Positions 23,946-31,271 of a stretch of DNA of 33,927 nucleotides are shown here, one piece after another. The notes below the pieces were generated by a model. It made no database searches. It was not told the DNA's origin and saw only the letters and a program-made list of their open reading frames with translations. The position numbers and the translations under genes are program-made. This DNA is from JAWXUD01 sp044432945 (lineage in GTDB: Bacteria; Cyanobacteriota; Vampirovibrionia; Gastranaerophilales; Gastranaerophilaceae): contig JAWXUD010000020.1 in NCBI GenBank assembly GCA_044432945.1, positions 1 to 33,927 on the forward strand. The letters run 5' to 3'. The number at the start of each line of letters is the position of its first letter. Position 1 is the stretch's first letter.

Positions 23946-25283
23946 TTAATCTTTCAAAAACGATTCATAATTTCTAGCAAGTAGGTGTGTTTTAACCTGA
24001 TTTATCAAATCAAGTGCTACCCCAACCATGATGATTAGAGAAGTTGCACCAATACCTTGTAGAGTTTTGATGTTAGTCAAATAACTAGCTAATGATGGAA
24101 CTAAGGCAATAATCCCAAGTCCCATTGCACCTATAAAAGTTGTCTTAGATAAGATTTTATCAAGAGCATCAGCTGTAGGCTTCCCAGGTTTGATACCAGG
24201 TATAGATGAGCCATATTTTTTTAAGTTATCAGCAATATCTTTTGGTTGCATATTTGGCATAATAGAAGCGTAAAAGAATGTTAGCACAACGATTAGACCA
24301 AAGTATAAAAGATAATAAACAATTCCATCTGGACTCATGATTTGTGTCAATTGAACAATGAAATTTTTGACAGCAACATTAGAAATATTTGCTTGTCCAA
24401 CCAAACTTAAAATTGTAGATGGAAACAATAAAATTGCAACAGCAAAGATTATCGGCATTACACCACCAGGATTAAGTTTGAATGGAATAAACGAATTCAT
24501 TCCACCATAAATTTTATTACCAACTTGACGTTTAGGGTTGACGATAACCACTTTTCTAACAGCTTCTTGCATTATTACGATAAAAATCATAGTCAAGAAA
24601 AATATTGCTAAAAGAGCGATTAAGCCAACTTGCATCATACCGTTATTGGCAACGATTTGAGCAGTTCTTGAGGCATATATCGGAATACCAGAAAGTATAC
24701 CAACAAAAATTATCAAAGATCCGCCGTTACCTATGCCTTTTTCAGTAATCAATTCAGACAACCACATGACCAATACAGAACCAGCTGTTAAAACGCAAAT
24801 AGAGCTAACAAAGAACGTAATTGGATTAACATTAGGTAAAACTGCACCAGGAAGATGGTGAAGATATAGCATAAATACTAGTGACTGAAACGCCGCAAGA
24901 ACAACAGTAAACAAACGAGTATACTGTGATAGTTTTCTTCTGCCTGCTTCACCTTCTTCTTTCTGTAATTTTTCCAATGAAGGAATGACTACAGAAATGA
25001 GCTGTATGATGATTGATGAAGTGATGTATGGTCCAATTCCTAATGCTAGGATTGAAACCTTACCCAATGCACCACCAGAGAATAGGTCTAAAAAGCCAAT
25101 AATGTTGTTACCTTGTGCGATATTTGAAAATACTTCATTATTTATACCGAATAAAGGCATTTGAACACCAAAGCGAAACGCAGCAATAACAATGAAAGTA
25201 AAAATAATTTTTTCTTTCAAGCCAGATGCATTCCACATCGACATCAAATCATTGGTATTCGGCATTCTAACTCCTTGTGCCAT
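23946..25283 (-). CDS. secY: Protein translocase subunit SecY
   Basis: The 445-residue polytopic channel of the Sec translocon has ten hydrophobic helices and familiar landmarks: KIIFTFIVIAAFRFGVQMPL in TM1, FSGGALGKVSILALGIGPYI around the plug/TM2, and SELITEKGIGNGGS with IFVGI in mid-protein. RKVVIVNPKRQVGNKIYGG (loop before TM7) and the C-terminal NLKKYGSSIPGIKPGKPT loop are also present. All are typical. Its ATG overlaps the stop of rplO (TAATG), giving translational coupling. adk, map and infA, which often follow secY, are absent. Instead a terminator comes 24 bases later. Confidence 0.98.
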   Translation of the reverse strand: MAQGVRMPNTNDLMSMWNASGLKEKIIFTFIVIAAFRFGVQMPLFGINNEVFSNIAQGNNIIGFLDLFSGGALGKVSILALGIGPYITSSIIIQLISVVIPSLEKLQKEEGEAGRRKLSQYTRLFTVVLAAFQSLVFMLYLHHLPGAVLPNVNPITFFVSSICVLTAGSVLVMWLSELITEKGIGNGGSLIIFVGILSGIPIYASRTAQIVANNGMMQVGLIALLAIFFLTMIFIVIMQEAVRKVVIVNPKRQVGNKIYGGMNSFIPFKLNPGGVMPIIFAVAILLFPSTILSLVGQANISNVAVKNFIVQLTQIMSPDGIVYYLLYFGLIVVLTFFYASIMPNMQPKDIADNLKKYGSSIPGIKPGKPTADALDKILSKTTFIGAMGLGIIALVPSLASYLTNIKTLQGIGATSLIIMVGVALDLINQVKTHLLARNYESFLKD

Positions 25284-25732
25284 TATACTAACTCAACCTT
25301 TCCGCCAGCTTTTTCGATTTTTTCTTTAGCTGAAGGTGTGACGTGAGAAGCTTTAACAATAACAGCAGTTTTGATTTCGCCGTTGCCTAAAACTCTCAAA
25401 CCAACACTTGAAGAGTGAACTTTGTTGCCCATAGTTTTAAGAACTTCAAAGCTAATTTCTTTCAAACCTAATTGGTCAATTCTGCCAACGTTGATTTCAG
25501 TATAGTTAAGTCTATTGATAGATTTAAACCCTTTTAATTTAGGTAATTGTCTGTATCCAGGCATTTGTCCACCCTCGAAACCACGTTTTTGAGAGTTACC
25601 AGAGCGTTGTCCTTCACCGTTGTGACCACGAGTAGATGTTTTACCGTGTCCAGATGATCTACCACGACCTACACGTTTTGTTTTGTGAGTTGACCCTTCA
25701 GCAGGTCTTAAATCTTCTAATTTAATTGTCAT
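25283..25732 (-). CDS. rplO: 50S ribosomal protein L15
   Basis: A 149-residue protein with the Gly/Arg/His-rich N-terminal extension (RVGRGRSSGHGKTSTRGHNG) that threads into 23S rRNA. The GGQMPGYRQLPKLKGF segment is in the middle, and the folded C-terminal domain ends KASHVTPSAKEKIEKAGGKV. Third gene of the rpsE-rpmD-rplO-secY unit, in canonical order. Confidence 0.98.
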   Translation of the reverse strand: MTIKLEDLRPAEGSTHKTKRVGRGRSSGHGKTSTRGHNGEGQRSGNSQKRGFEGGQMPGYRQLPKLKGFKSINRLNYTEINVGRIDQLGLKEISFEVLKTMGNKVHSSSVGLRVLGNGEIKTAVIVKASHVTPSAKEKIEKAGGKVELV

Positions 25733-25820
25733 TTTAATTTTCCTTTATAAATTTGTATGATTGCTCGCTTTCACTTAACCCTTCTTGAGTTATCCGCAAT
25801 CCAATCAGATTTTTCTGTTA

Positions 25821-26012
25821 TTAATCTACGATTTGTACTAGGTGAGGGATTTTGTTAACCATACCTAGGATAGTTGCACTGTTGTAGTGTTCAACAACTT
25901 GGTCAGTTTTGCTAAGCCCTAAGCCTTGAGCAACTCTGCGTTGTTTTTCTGTTGAACCAATTAAACTTTTAACAAGTTTAATTTTTATTTGTTTTAATTC
26001 AGTTTTTGTCAT
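25821..26012 (-). CDS. rpmD: 50S ribosomal protein L30
   Basis: A 63-residue protein with the L30 core (KIKLVKSLIGSTEKQRRVAQ, then LGLSKTDQVVEH). It sits between rpsE and rplO, as in E. coli. As I recall, photosynthetic cyanobacteria lack rpmD, so its presence fits a deeper-branching relative. That is an inference. Confidence 0.97.
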   Translation of the reverse strand: MTKTELKQIKIKLVKSLIGSTEKQRRVAQGLGLSKTDQVVEHYNSATILGMVNKIPHLVQIVD

Positions 26013-26087
26013 TTTTTTATTCCTTTATTTAATTTTAGTAAAAATTTTAATATTTAATCAATAACCAGGTTACTAATTAATAATTGC

Positions 26088-26729
26088 TTAGTTTAAAAGC
26101 TCAGCCATAGTCAAGCCACGTTTTTTAGCGACTTCAGAGAATGGAGTAAGGTTTTGTAAAGCATCTAAAGTTGCAGCAGCAGCGTTTAGAGGTGATTTTG
26201 AACCTAAAGATTTTGAAAGAATGTTTTCAATACCAGCAAGTTCTAAAACTAAACGAACCGCACCACCTGCGATAATCCCTGTACCTTGTGTAGCTGGTCT
26301 TAACATAACAGAACCAGCACCAGAGCGACCAGTGATAGGGTGTGGAATAGTTGTTTTGAAGATTGGCACAGTGATTAAGTTTTTGCGACCATCAGCAATA
26401 GCTTTTTGAATAGCAACAACAACTTCAGCTGCTTTAGCACAACCAACGCCAACTTGACCTTTTTTGTTACCAACGATAACAATAGCTCTAAAGCTTAGTT
26501 TTTTACCACCTTTAACAACTTTTGTTACACGGCGAATTTGAACAACACGTTCAGTCCATTCAGAAACTGGTTTTTCTTCATTAGTTTCAATTCTAGGTCT
26601 TCTAGAACGTCCTTTTCTTTCAGTTTTCTCTTCTGCTTTAACTTCAACTAAAGCAGTTGTTTTTTCTACGATTTCAGTTACTGCAGTAGATTCTGCAACT
26701 ACGATTTCATCTTTGTTTTCTAAATCCAT
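26088..26729 (-). CDS. rpsE: 30S ribosomal protein S5 with acidic/basic N-terminal extension
   Basis: The S5 core starts near residue 57 (WTERVVQIRRVTKVVKGGKK), continues through GQVGVGCAKA and ends with GSKSPLNAAAATLDAL. Ahead of it is an unusual extension of about 55 residues, first Glu/Val-rich and then Arg/Lys-rich (RKGRSRRPR), which makes the protein 213 residues against about 165 in E. coli. It is the first gene of its transcript. The upstream neighbour is a sugar-phosphate mutase rather than rplR, so the spc operon is broken here. The ATG has AAAGGT upstream and a promoter lies at 26816-26845. Confidence 0.97.
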   Translation of the reverse strand: MDLENKDEIVVAESTAVTEIVEKTTALVEVKAEEKTERKGRSRRPRIETNEEKPVSEWTERVVQIRRVTKVVKGGKKLSFRAIVIVGNKKGQVGVGCAKAAEVVVAIQKAIADGRKNLITVPIFKTTIPHPITGRSGAGSVMLRPATQGTGIIAGGAVRLVLELAGIENILSKSLGSKSPLNAAAATLDALQNLTPFSEVAKKRGLTMAELLN

Positions 26730-26815
26730 TGATTTTACCTTTCATTTTTGTGTGATTTTCTACATTTTATATTGTTTACGAATACATCATAAAATACGCT
26801 AACTAAAGCTATGAT

Positions 26816-26845
26816 AAGATATTCGTGATTGAGGTTTTCTGACAA
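26816..26845 (-). promoter_or_regulatory. Putative promoter of the rpsE-secY operon
   Basis: On the minus strand, TTGTCA (26845-26840), an 18-base spacer and TATCTT (26821-26816). It lies downstream of the mutase terminator and about 80 bases before the rpsE start, consistent with an independent operon. Confidence 0.5.
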
Positions 26846-26872
26846 GACTAAATTTAACACGAGTATAAAATA

Positions 26873-26906
26873 AAATCAAGCACTTTTTTTCTAAGGTGCT
26901 TGATTT
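26873..26906 (-). terminator. Terminator of the phosphohexomutase gene
   Basis: AAATCAAGCAC and GTGCTTGATTT form a perfect 11-bp stem with a 12-base loop. On the minus strand a T-rich run follows. The stem begins 24 bases past the stop at 26931. Confidence 0.88.
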
Positions 26907-26930
26907 ATATCTGATTAATATCAACAATTT

Positions 26931-28391
26931 TTATTTATTTAAAATTTCATCAAGAGAGTTAATCATGCTATTTTGAAATTCATTACATTGAAGCTCGTCT
27001 TTCGCTTCAAATCTAAGTGTAAATACAGGTTCTGTATTACTTTGACGAATTAGGGCAAAACCGCCATCAAAGACTATTCTCATGCCATCTAATGTAATTA
27101 TATCTAGAATTTCGCTTCCAAAAATATCTTTATTTTCTTCAACTTTTCTTTGATAAGCTTCTAGTGTTGATTTTTTCAAATGGTTTGGGCAAGAGTAACG
27201 AACTTCTGATGAAGAATAAACCTCTGCAAACGGTTTTAGCATATCATTAATTTTAAAATTAGGATTTAATTTTTTCTGCTTAGAGATAATCTCAATAATT
27301 CTACAGCCCGCATAAACAGCATCATCAAAACCGTGATATCTGTCCTTAAAGAAAGTGTGTCCGCTCATCTCGCCAGCTAAAACTGCACCCGTTTCTCTCA
27401 TCATAGATTTAACATAACCATGTCCAGTTTTGCACATAACAGCTTTTCCACCGATTTTGTTTATGTTATCAAATAAAACTTGTGAACATTTTACTTCACT
27501 AACAACTGTTATAAGTGCGTCATCTGAAGTTTTAATCAAATCTTGAGCATAAATATACAATAGCTTGTCGCCAGTTAAAAAGTTGCCAGAAGCGTCAATA
27601 ACACCAATTCTATCTGTATCACCGTCAAAAGCTATGCCTAAATCAGCATTGTTTTCAAGAACTACCTTTTTCAAATCGTCCAATGTTTTTTCGTCACTAG
27701 GGTTTGGGTGATGATTAGGGAAATTTCCATCAGGCTCAGAATACAATTCAATAACCTCACAACCCAATTCTTTATAAAGTTGAGGACCAACAACCCCACC
27801 TGTCGCATTAGCACTATCGACAACGACTTTTACTCCACTACCGATTTTACCGAATATAGATTTCATATCCTCTATATAAACAGGTAAAATATCATAACTA
27901 TTAACTGTTGAATTGGTTTCTACAAGAGTTGATTTCGCAATCATTTCTTTGAATGTAAGTTCTTTAACCTCAGATATTTGAGTTTCAGACAGAGTGCTTT
28001 TATTGAATGTCATTTTTAGTCCATTATATTCTTTAGGGTTATGACTAGCTGTAATAATGGCTGCAGCAGTAATATTTTTGCCATTTGTATAAGCTTTATC
28101 GATACCAACAACTTCTGAGTAATATCCAATAGGAGTCGGAGCAAGCCCTAATTTAACAACATTTGCACCCTTTGAGGTAATTCCATCAATCAACGCTTTT
28201 TCGAGGCTATCTGAATGAAGCCTAGCGTCTTTAGTTATAGTAATCCACATTTCATCAGGATTTAAATTTGATTGAATTTTTAACCATTCAACAAACCCTA
28301 ATCCTATATTAAAATATAATTCTTCAGTGATGTCCTCACCATAAATTCCACGTATGTCGTTTTTGCCAAAAGCGTTCTCGTATTTTTTCAT
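26931..28391 (-). CDS. Phosphomannomutase/phosphoglucomutase (alpha-D-phosphohexomutase family)
   Basis: Interconverts hexose 1- and 6-phosphates for glycan precursor supply. The 486-residue protein has the phosphoserine loop TASHNPKEYNG with Ser116, the Mg2+ loop DGDTDR at 256-261, the sugar-binding GEMSGH at 340-345 and the phosphate-binding RQSNTEP near 455. All four active-site regions are intact. The ATG has AAGGGAG upstream. It is divergent from the sugar permease gene across 43 bases, so both may share a regulatory gap. PMM versus PGM specificity cannot be decided from sequence alone. Confidence 0.95.
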   Translation of the reverse strand: MKKYENAFGKNDIRGIYGEDITEELYFNIGLGFVEWLKIQSNLNPDEMWITITKDARLHSDSLEKALIDGITSKGANVVKLGLAPTPIGYYSEVVGIDKAYTNGKNITAAAIITASHNPKEYNGLKMTFNKSTLSETQISEVKELTFKEMIAKSTLVETNSTVNSYDILPVYIEDMKSIFGKIGSGVKVVVDSANATGGVVGPQLYKELGCEVIELYSEPDGNFPNHHPNPSDEKTLDDLKKVVLENNADLGIAFDGDTDRIGVIDASGNFLTGDKLLYIYAQDLIKTSDDALITVVSEVKCSQVLFDNINKIGGKAVMCKTGHGYVKSMMRETGAVLAGEMSGHTFFKDRYHGFDDAVYAGCRIIEIISKQKKLNPNFKINDMLKPFAEVYSSSEVRYSCPNHLKKSTLEAYQRKVEENKDIFGSEILDIITLDGMRIVFDGGFALIRQSNTEPVFTLRFEAKDELQCNEFQNSMINSLDEILNK

Positions 28392-28422
28392 TTTATTACT
28401 CCCTTAAATTATATGATTATAG

Positions 28423-28428
28423 TATAAT
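28423..28428 (+). promoter_or_regulatory. -10 box six bases before the sugar permease ATG (possible leaderless mRNA)
   Basis: TATAAT ends six bases before the ATG at 28435, so transcription would begin on or beside the start codon. No Shine-Dalgarno is present. The -35 region is weak. Confidence 0.45.
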
Positions 28429-28434
28429 TTTATC

Positions 28435-29325
28435 ATGGATATAAAATCATTCTTATCTAATGTTTCAAATTGTGAAAAACTGGCTGGTTGGGTATTCATA
28501 ATGCCAGCATTGATTGGAACAATGATATTTATTATTATTCCAGTCATATGTTCATTTGGGCTTAGTTTTGCAAAATGGGATTTGCTAAACCCTATACAAT
28601 TTGTTGGATTAGCAAATTACCATGAGATTTTCACTAATCAATTATTTTATAAAATTTTATTAAACACTGTTATATTCGCACTTTCTACCTCTGTTTTTGG
28701 GGTAATTATACCACTTTTGCTTGCGAGCATATTAAACAACAAAATTAGAGGTTCTGAATTTTACAAAACAGCTTATTTTCTACCGTTCATCACTCCTATG
28801 ATAGTTGTCGGTATTATTTGGCAATGGATATTTGATCCAAATATCGGTTTTTTAAATCAATTTTTGCACATAAATATTAATTGGCTTTATGATACAAATT
28901 TTGTAATGCCAGCATTAATCCTAGTTTCTGTATGGAAATTAATCGGATATAACATGATTATTTTCCTGTCAGCACTAAGCGGGGTTTCACAATCATTATA
29001 CGAAGCGAGTAAAATTGATGGTGCAAACCCTTATCAAACTTTTAAAAATATTACTGTTCCAATGCTTTCATCAACTATATTTTTCGTAATTATAATTACG
29101 GCGATTAGCTCGTTTCAGGTTTTTGACCTAATTTATTTGATGACACAAGGTGGACCGTTAGATAGCACAAACGTTTTGGTATATGCGATTTATAAAAACG
29201 CATTCGAATATTTTAAAATTGGCGAAGCTAGTGCATTAGCTTATGTTCTTTTTGTAATCATTTTGGGCTTAACTCTAATACAGTGGAAACTCCGTAAAAA
29301 GATAGTTTACAACGAAATTGATTAA
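28435..29325 (+). CDS. Sugar ABC transporter permease, MalF/UgpA type
   Basis: A 296-residue membrane protein with six hydrophobic segments and the EAA loop that contacts the ATPase (YEASKIDGANPYQTFKNITV, about 190-209). MalF-family landmarks LAGWVFIMPALIGTMIF at the N-terminus and FDLIYLMTQGGPLDSTNVLV near the C-terminus are clear. Such proteins pair with a second permease, a binding protein and an ATPase to import sugars or glycerol phosphate. None of these is in the window, so this is an orphan subunit or its partners lie elsewhere. No Shine-Dalgarno is visible. Confidence 0.93.
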   Translation: MDIKSFLSNVSNCEKLAGWVFIMPALIGTMIFIIIPVICSFGLSFAKWDLLNPIQFVGLANYHEIFTNQLFYKILLNTVIFALSTSVFGVIIPLLLASILNNKIRGSEFYKTAYFLPFITPMIVVGIIWQWIFDPNIGFLNQFLHININWLYDTNFVMPALILVSVWKLIGYNMIIFLSALSGVSQSLYEASKIDGANPYQTFKNITVPMLSSTIFFVIIITAISSFQVFDLIYLMTQGGPLDSTNVLVYAIYKNAFEYFKIGEASALAYVLFVIILGLTLIQWKLRKKIVYNEID

Positions 29326-29424
29326 CTTTTGTAACAATATTGTTCAAATTATTAAAGTTTTTCAACCAACTTGCCGATAGCATATTTACGTTAGTGAATA
29401 GTTGATTATTAGGGAGTATTTATT

Positions 29425-29568
29425 GTGTACGAAAAATTGAAGGAAGAAAAAGTGATTTTGGATATTACGAACTTAGTCGAAAATTATAATAATTTTCGTG
29501 AAGATTTAATCGATGGTTATTGTGATTTTATGAAAGAAGTTATGCTTAGCACTTCGGGTATAAATTAG
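29425..29568 (+). CDS. Small 47-residue protein, unrecognised
   Basis: A GTG start lies 8 bases after a strong AGGGAG site, the best Shine-Dalgarno in this neighbourhood. The product begins VYEKLKEEKVILDITNLVEN (the first residue is read as Met) and ends MKEVMLSTSGIN. It is charged and amphipathic, probably one or two helices, with one Cys and no membrane segment. It fills the 289-base gap between the permease and the flavoprotein genes. Function unknown. The evidence is the ribosome-binding site and clean frame only. Confidence 0.5.
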   Translation: MYEKLKEEKVILDITNLVENYNNFREDLIDGYCDFMKEVMLSTSGIN

Positions 29569-29614
29569 CTAAAAGGGCAATGAAAAAAAACTTATGTTAG
29601 ATTAGCCTTGATAT

Positions 29615-30979
29615 ATGAAAATATTAATTTTAGGCGGTGTTGCTGCAGGTGCAAAAGCAGCAGCAAAGGCTCGTAGAATGGCACCAGATGCAGAAATAAA
29701 TCTTTATACTGATGGAACACATGTTTCATATTCAGCCTGTGGAATGCCATATTATATTGAGGGTAATTTCGAGGATTATCGTGAACTTTTAGTTAGATCA
29801 CCTAAGGATTTTTTAGATAGTGGTGTAAATATACATTTAAGAAATAAGGCAGTCAAAATTTTACCTGATTCAAAGCAAGTTCTAATTGAATGCTTAGAAA
29901 CTAGGCGTGCATTTTTGGAGGATTATGACAAATTAATCATTGCCATTGGTGCTAGGCCAATCATTCCACCAATAAAAAACGTTCAATTACCAAATGTGTT
30001 TACTCTTAGAACATTAGAAGATGGAATTGCGATTAAAGAACAAGTTTTAAAAGCAAAACATGCGACTATTATTGGGGCTGGCTACATTGGCATGGAGCTT
30101 TTAGAGGCATTTGTTCATCAAAAATTGCGAGTCACTATGGTAGAATACGCAAAAAATATTTTACCAGTGCTTGATGAAGATATGTCAATATTGGTTGAAG
30201 AACAATTGGCTACGATAAATGACGGACGTTTTGAGATTATAACCTCCGAACTTGTAACAGAATTTTCAGGTGATATGACGGGAATAAAATCAGTTAAGTT
30301 AGGCTCAGGCAAAGAGTTTAAAACGGATCTTGTAGTAATTTGCACTGGTGTTACACCAAATGTCGAAATAGCTCGTGAAGCGGGTATTGAAATTGGCATA
30401 ACAGGGGCGATAAAGGTTAATGAAAGAATGGAAACTAATTACGAGGACATTTATGCCTGTGGTGATTGCGTTGAAGAAACGCTAATTGTCGATAATTCAA
30501 AAATCTGGTTACCGCTTGGTTCTAACGCTAATAAAGAAGGGCGTACTGCAGCGATAAACGCATGTGGTGGGGACGAAAGTTTTCACGGTGTGCTTGCTTC
30601 TACAGTAACGAGATGTTTGAATTTAACTCTTTCTATGACAGGATTGACAGAAAAAAATGCCAGAAAAAAAGGATATGATGTTGTTTCAACTGTCGTAACA
30701 AAATATGATAAAGTTGGTTATATGCCAAACGTTAATAATATTTCACTAAAACTTATTGCTGATAAAAAAACAGGTCAACTTTTAGGCGGGCAAGCAATTG
30801 GTTGTGGCGATGCTGATAAAAGGATTAACGCACTTACCGCTGGGCTTTTAGGAAAGATGACGGTTAAGGAGTTTTATAAAAACGATTTAACCTATGCACC
30901 GCCATACTCACCTACAATCGATCCACTGCTAAATGCTACACAAATACTTATGGATAAGATTGATTCAAATAATGATTAA
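29615..30979 (+). CDS. CoA-disulfide reductase / NADH oxidase-family flavoprotein
   Basis: A 454-residue pyridine nucleotide-disulfide oxidoreductase. The FAD motif GGVAAGAKAAAKARR is at the N-terminus, the single redox cysteine is Cys42 (SYSACGMPYY), the NAD(P)H-binding IIGAGYIGMEL lies near 150, and the second FAD site is IYACGDCVEE near 283. The C-terminal dimerisation domain contains the LTYAPPYSPTIDPL motif. One active Cys rather than a CxxxxC pair places it with CoA-disulfide reductase and NADH oxidase/peroxidase enzymes, which handle thiol or oxygen stress. The exact substrate cannot be chosen from sequence alone. No clear Shine-Dalgarno. Confidence 0.9.
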   Translation: MKILILGGVAAGAKAAAKARRMAPDAEINLYTDGTHVSYSACGMPYYIEGNFEDYRELLVRSPKDFLDSGVNIHLRNKAVKILPDSKQVLIECLETRRAFLEDYDKLIIAIGARPIIPPIKNVQLPNVFTLRTLEDGIAIKEQVLKAKHATIIGAGYIGMELLEAFVHQKLRVTMVEYAKNILPVLDEDMSILVEEQLATINDGRFEIITSELVTEFSGDMTGIKSVKLGSGKEFKTDLVVICTGVTPNVEIAREAGIEIGITGAIKVNERMETNYEDIYACGDCVEETLIVDNSKIWLPLGSNANKEGRTAAINACGGDESFHGVLASTVTRCLNLTLSMTGLTEKNARKKGYDVVSTVVTKYDKVGYMPNVNNISLKLIADKKTGQLLGGQAIGCGDADKRINALTAGLLGKMTVKEFYKNDLTYAPPYSPTIDPLLNATQILMDKIDSNND

Positions 30980-31043
30980 TCAAATTCCTTATTTACATGA
31001 TAATAGTATCTTACAGACACTATTTATTTCAATAAATTAGCTC

Positions 31044-31049
31044 TAATAT
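31044..31049 (+). promoter_or_regulatory. -10-like box six bases before the second XRE regulator (possible leaderless mRNA)
   Basis: TAATAT ends six bases before the ATG at 31056. There is no purine-rich ribosome-binding site. The spacing matches the permease and patatin genes. Confidence 0.35.
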
Positions 31050-31055
31050 TATCTA

Positions 31056-31271
31056 ATGTCAAGTATTAATTTATATAAAAGACTTGGGAATAATATAAGA
31101 AAACAACGCAAATTGAAAAAAATCACCATAGAAAGACTCGCAGAGCTTGCTAATATTAATGAATGTTTTTTAGGCGAAATGGAACGAGGGCGTAAAAAAC
31201 CATCAATAGATACATTAATTATTTTATCAAATTCGCTAAATATAGATGTGTCTTTATTATTTGTTCAATAA
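31056..31271 (+). CDS. Small XRE-family helix-turn-helix regulator
   Basis: A 71-residue protein, essentially only a Cro/C1-type HTH (LGNNIRKQRKLKKITIERLA, then INECFLGEMERGRKKPSIDTL). It has the E-R-G-x-K/R-x-P-S signature after the recognition helix. No effector domain. Its 3' end overlaps the end of the convergent FAD oxidoreductase gene by 15 bases. It could regulate the flavoprotein gene just upstream or itself. Confidence 0.88.
   Translation: MSSINLYKRLGNNIRKQRKLKKITIERLAELANINECFLGEMERGRKKPSIDTLIILSNSLNIDVSLLFVQ

Noticed and set aside
29333..29344. AACAATATTGTT palindrome after the permease stop
   Set aside because: Short and AT-only at its centre, with no T-run following. Too weak to call a terminator or operator.
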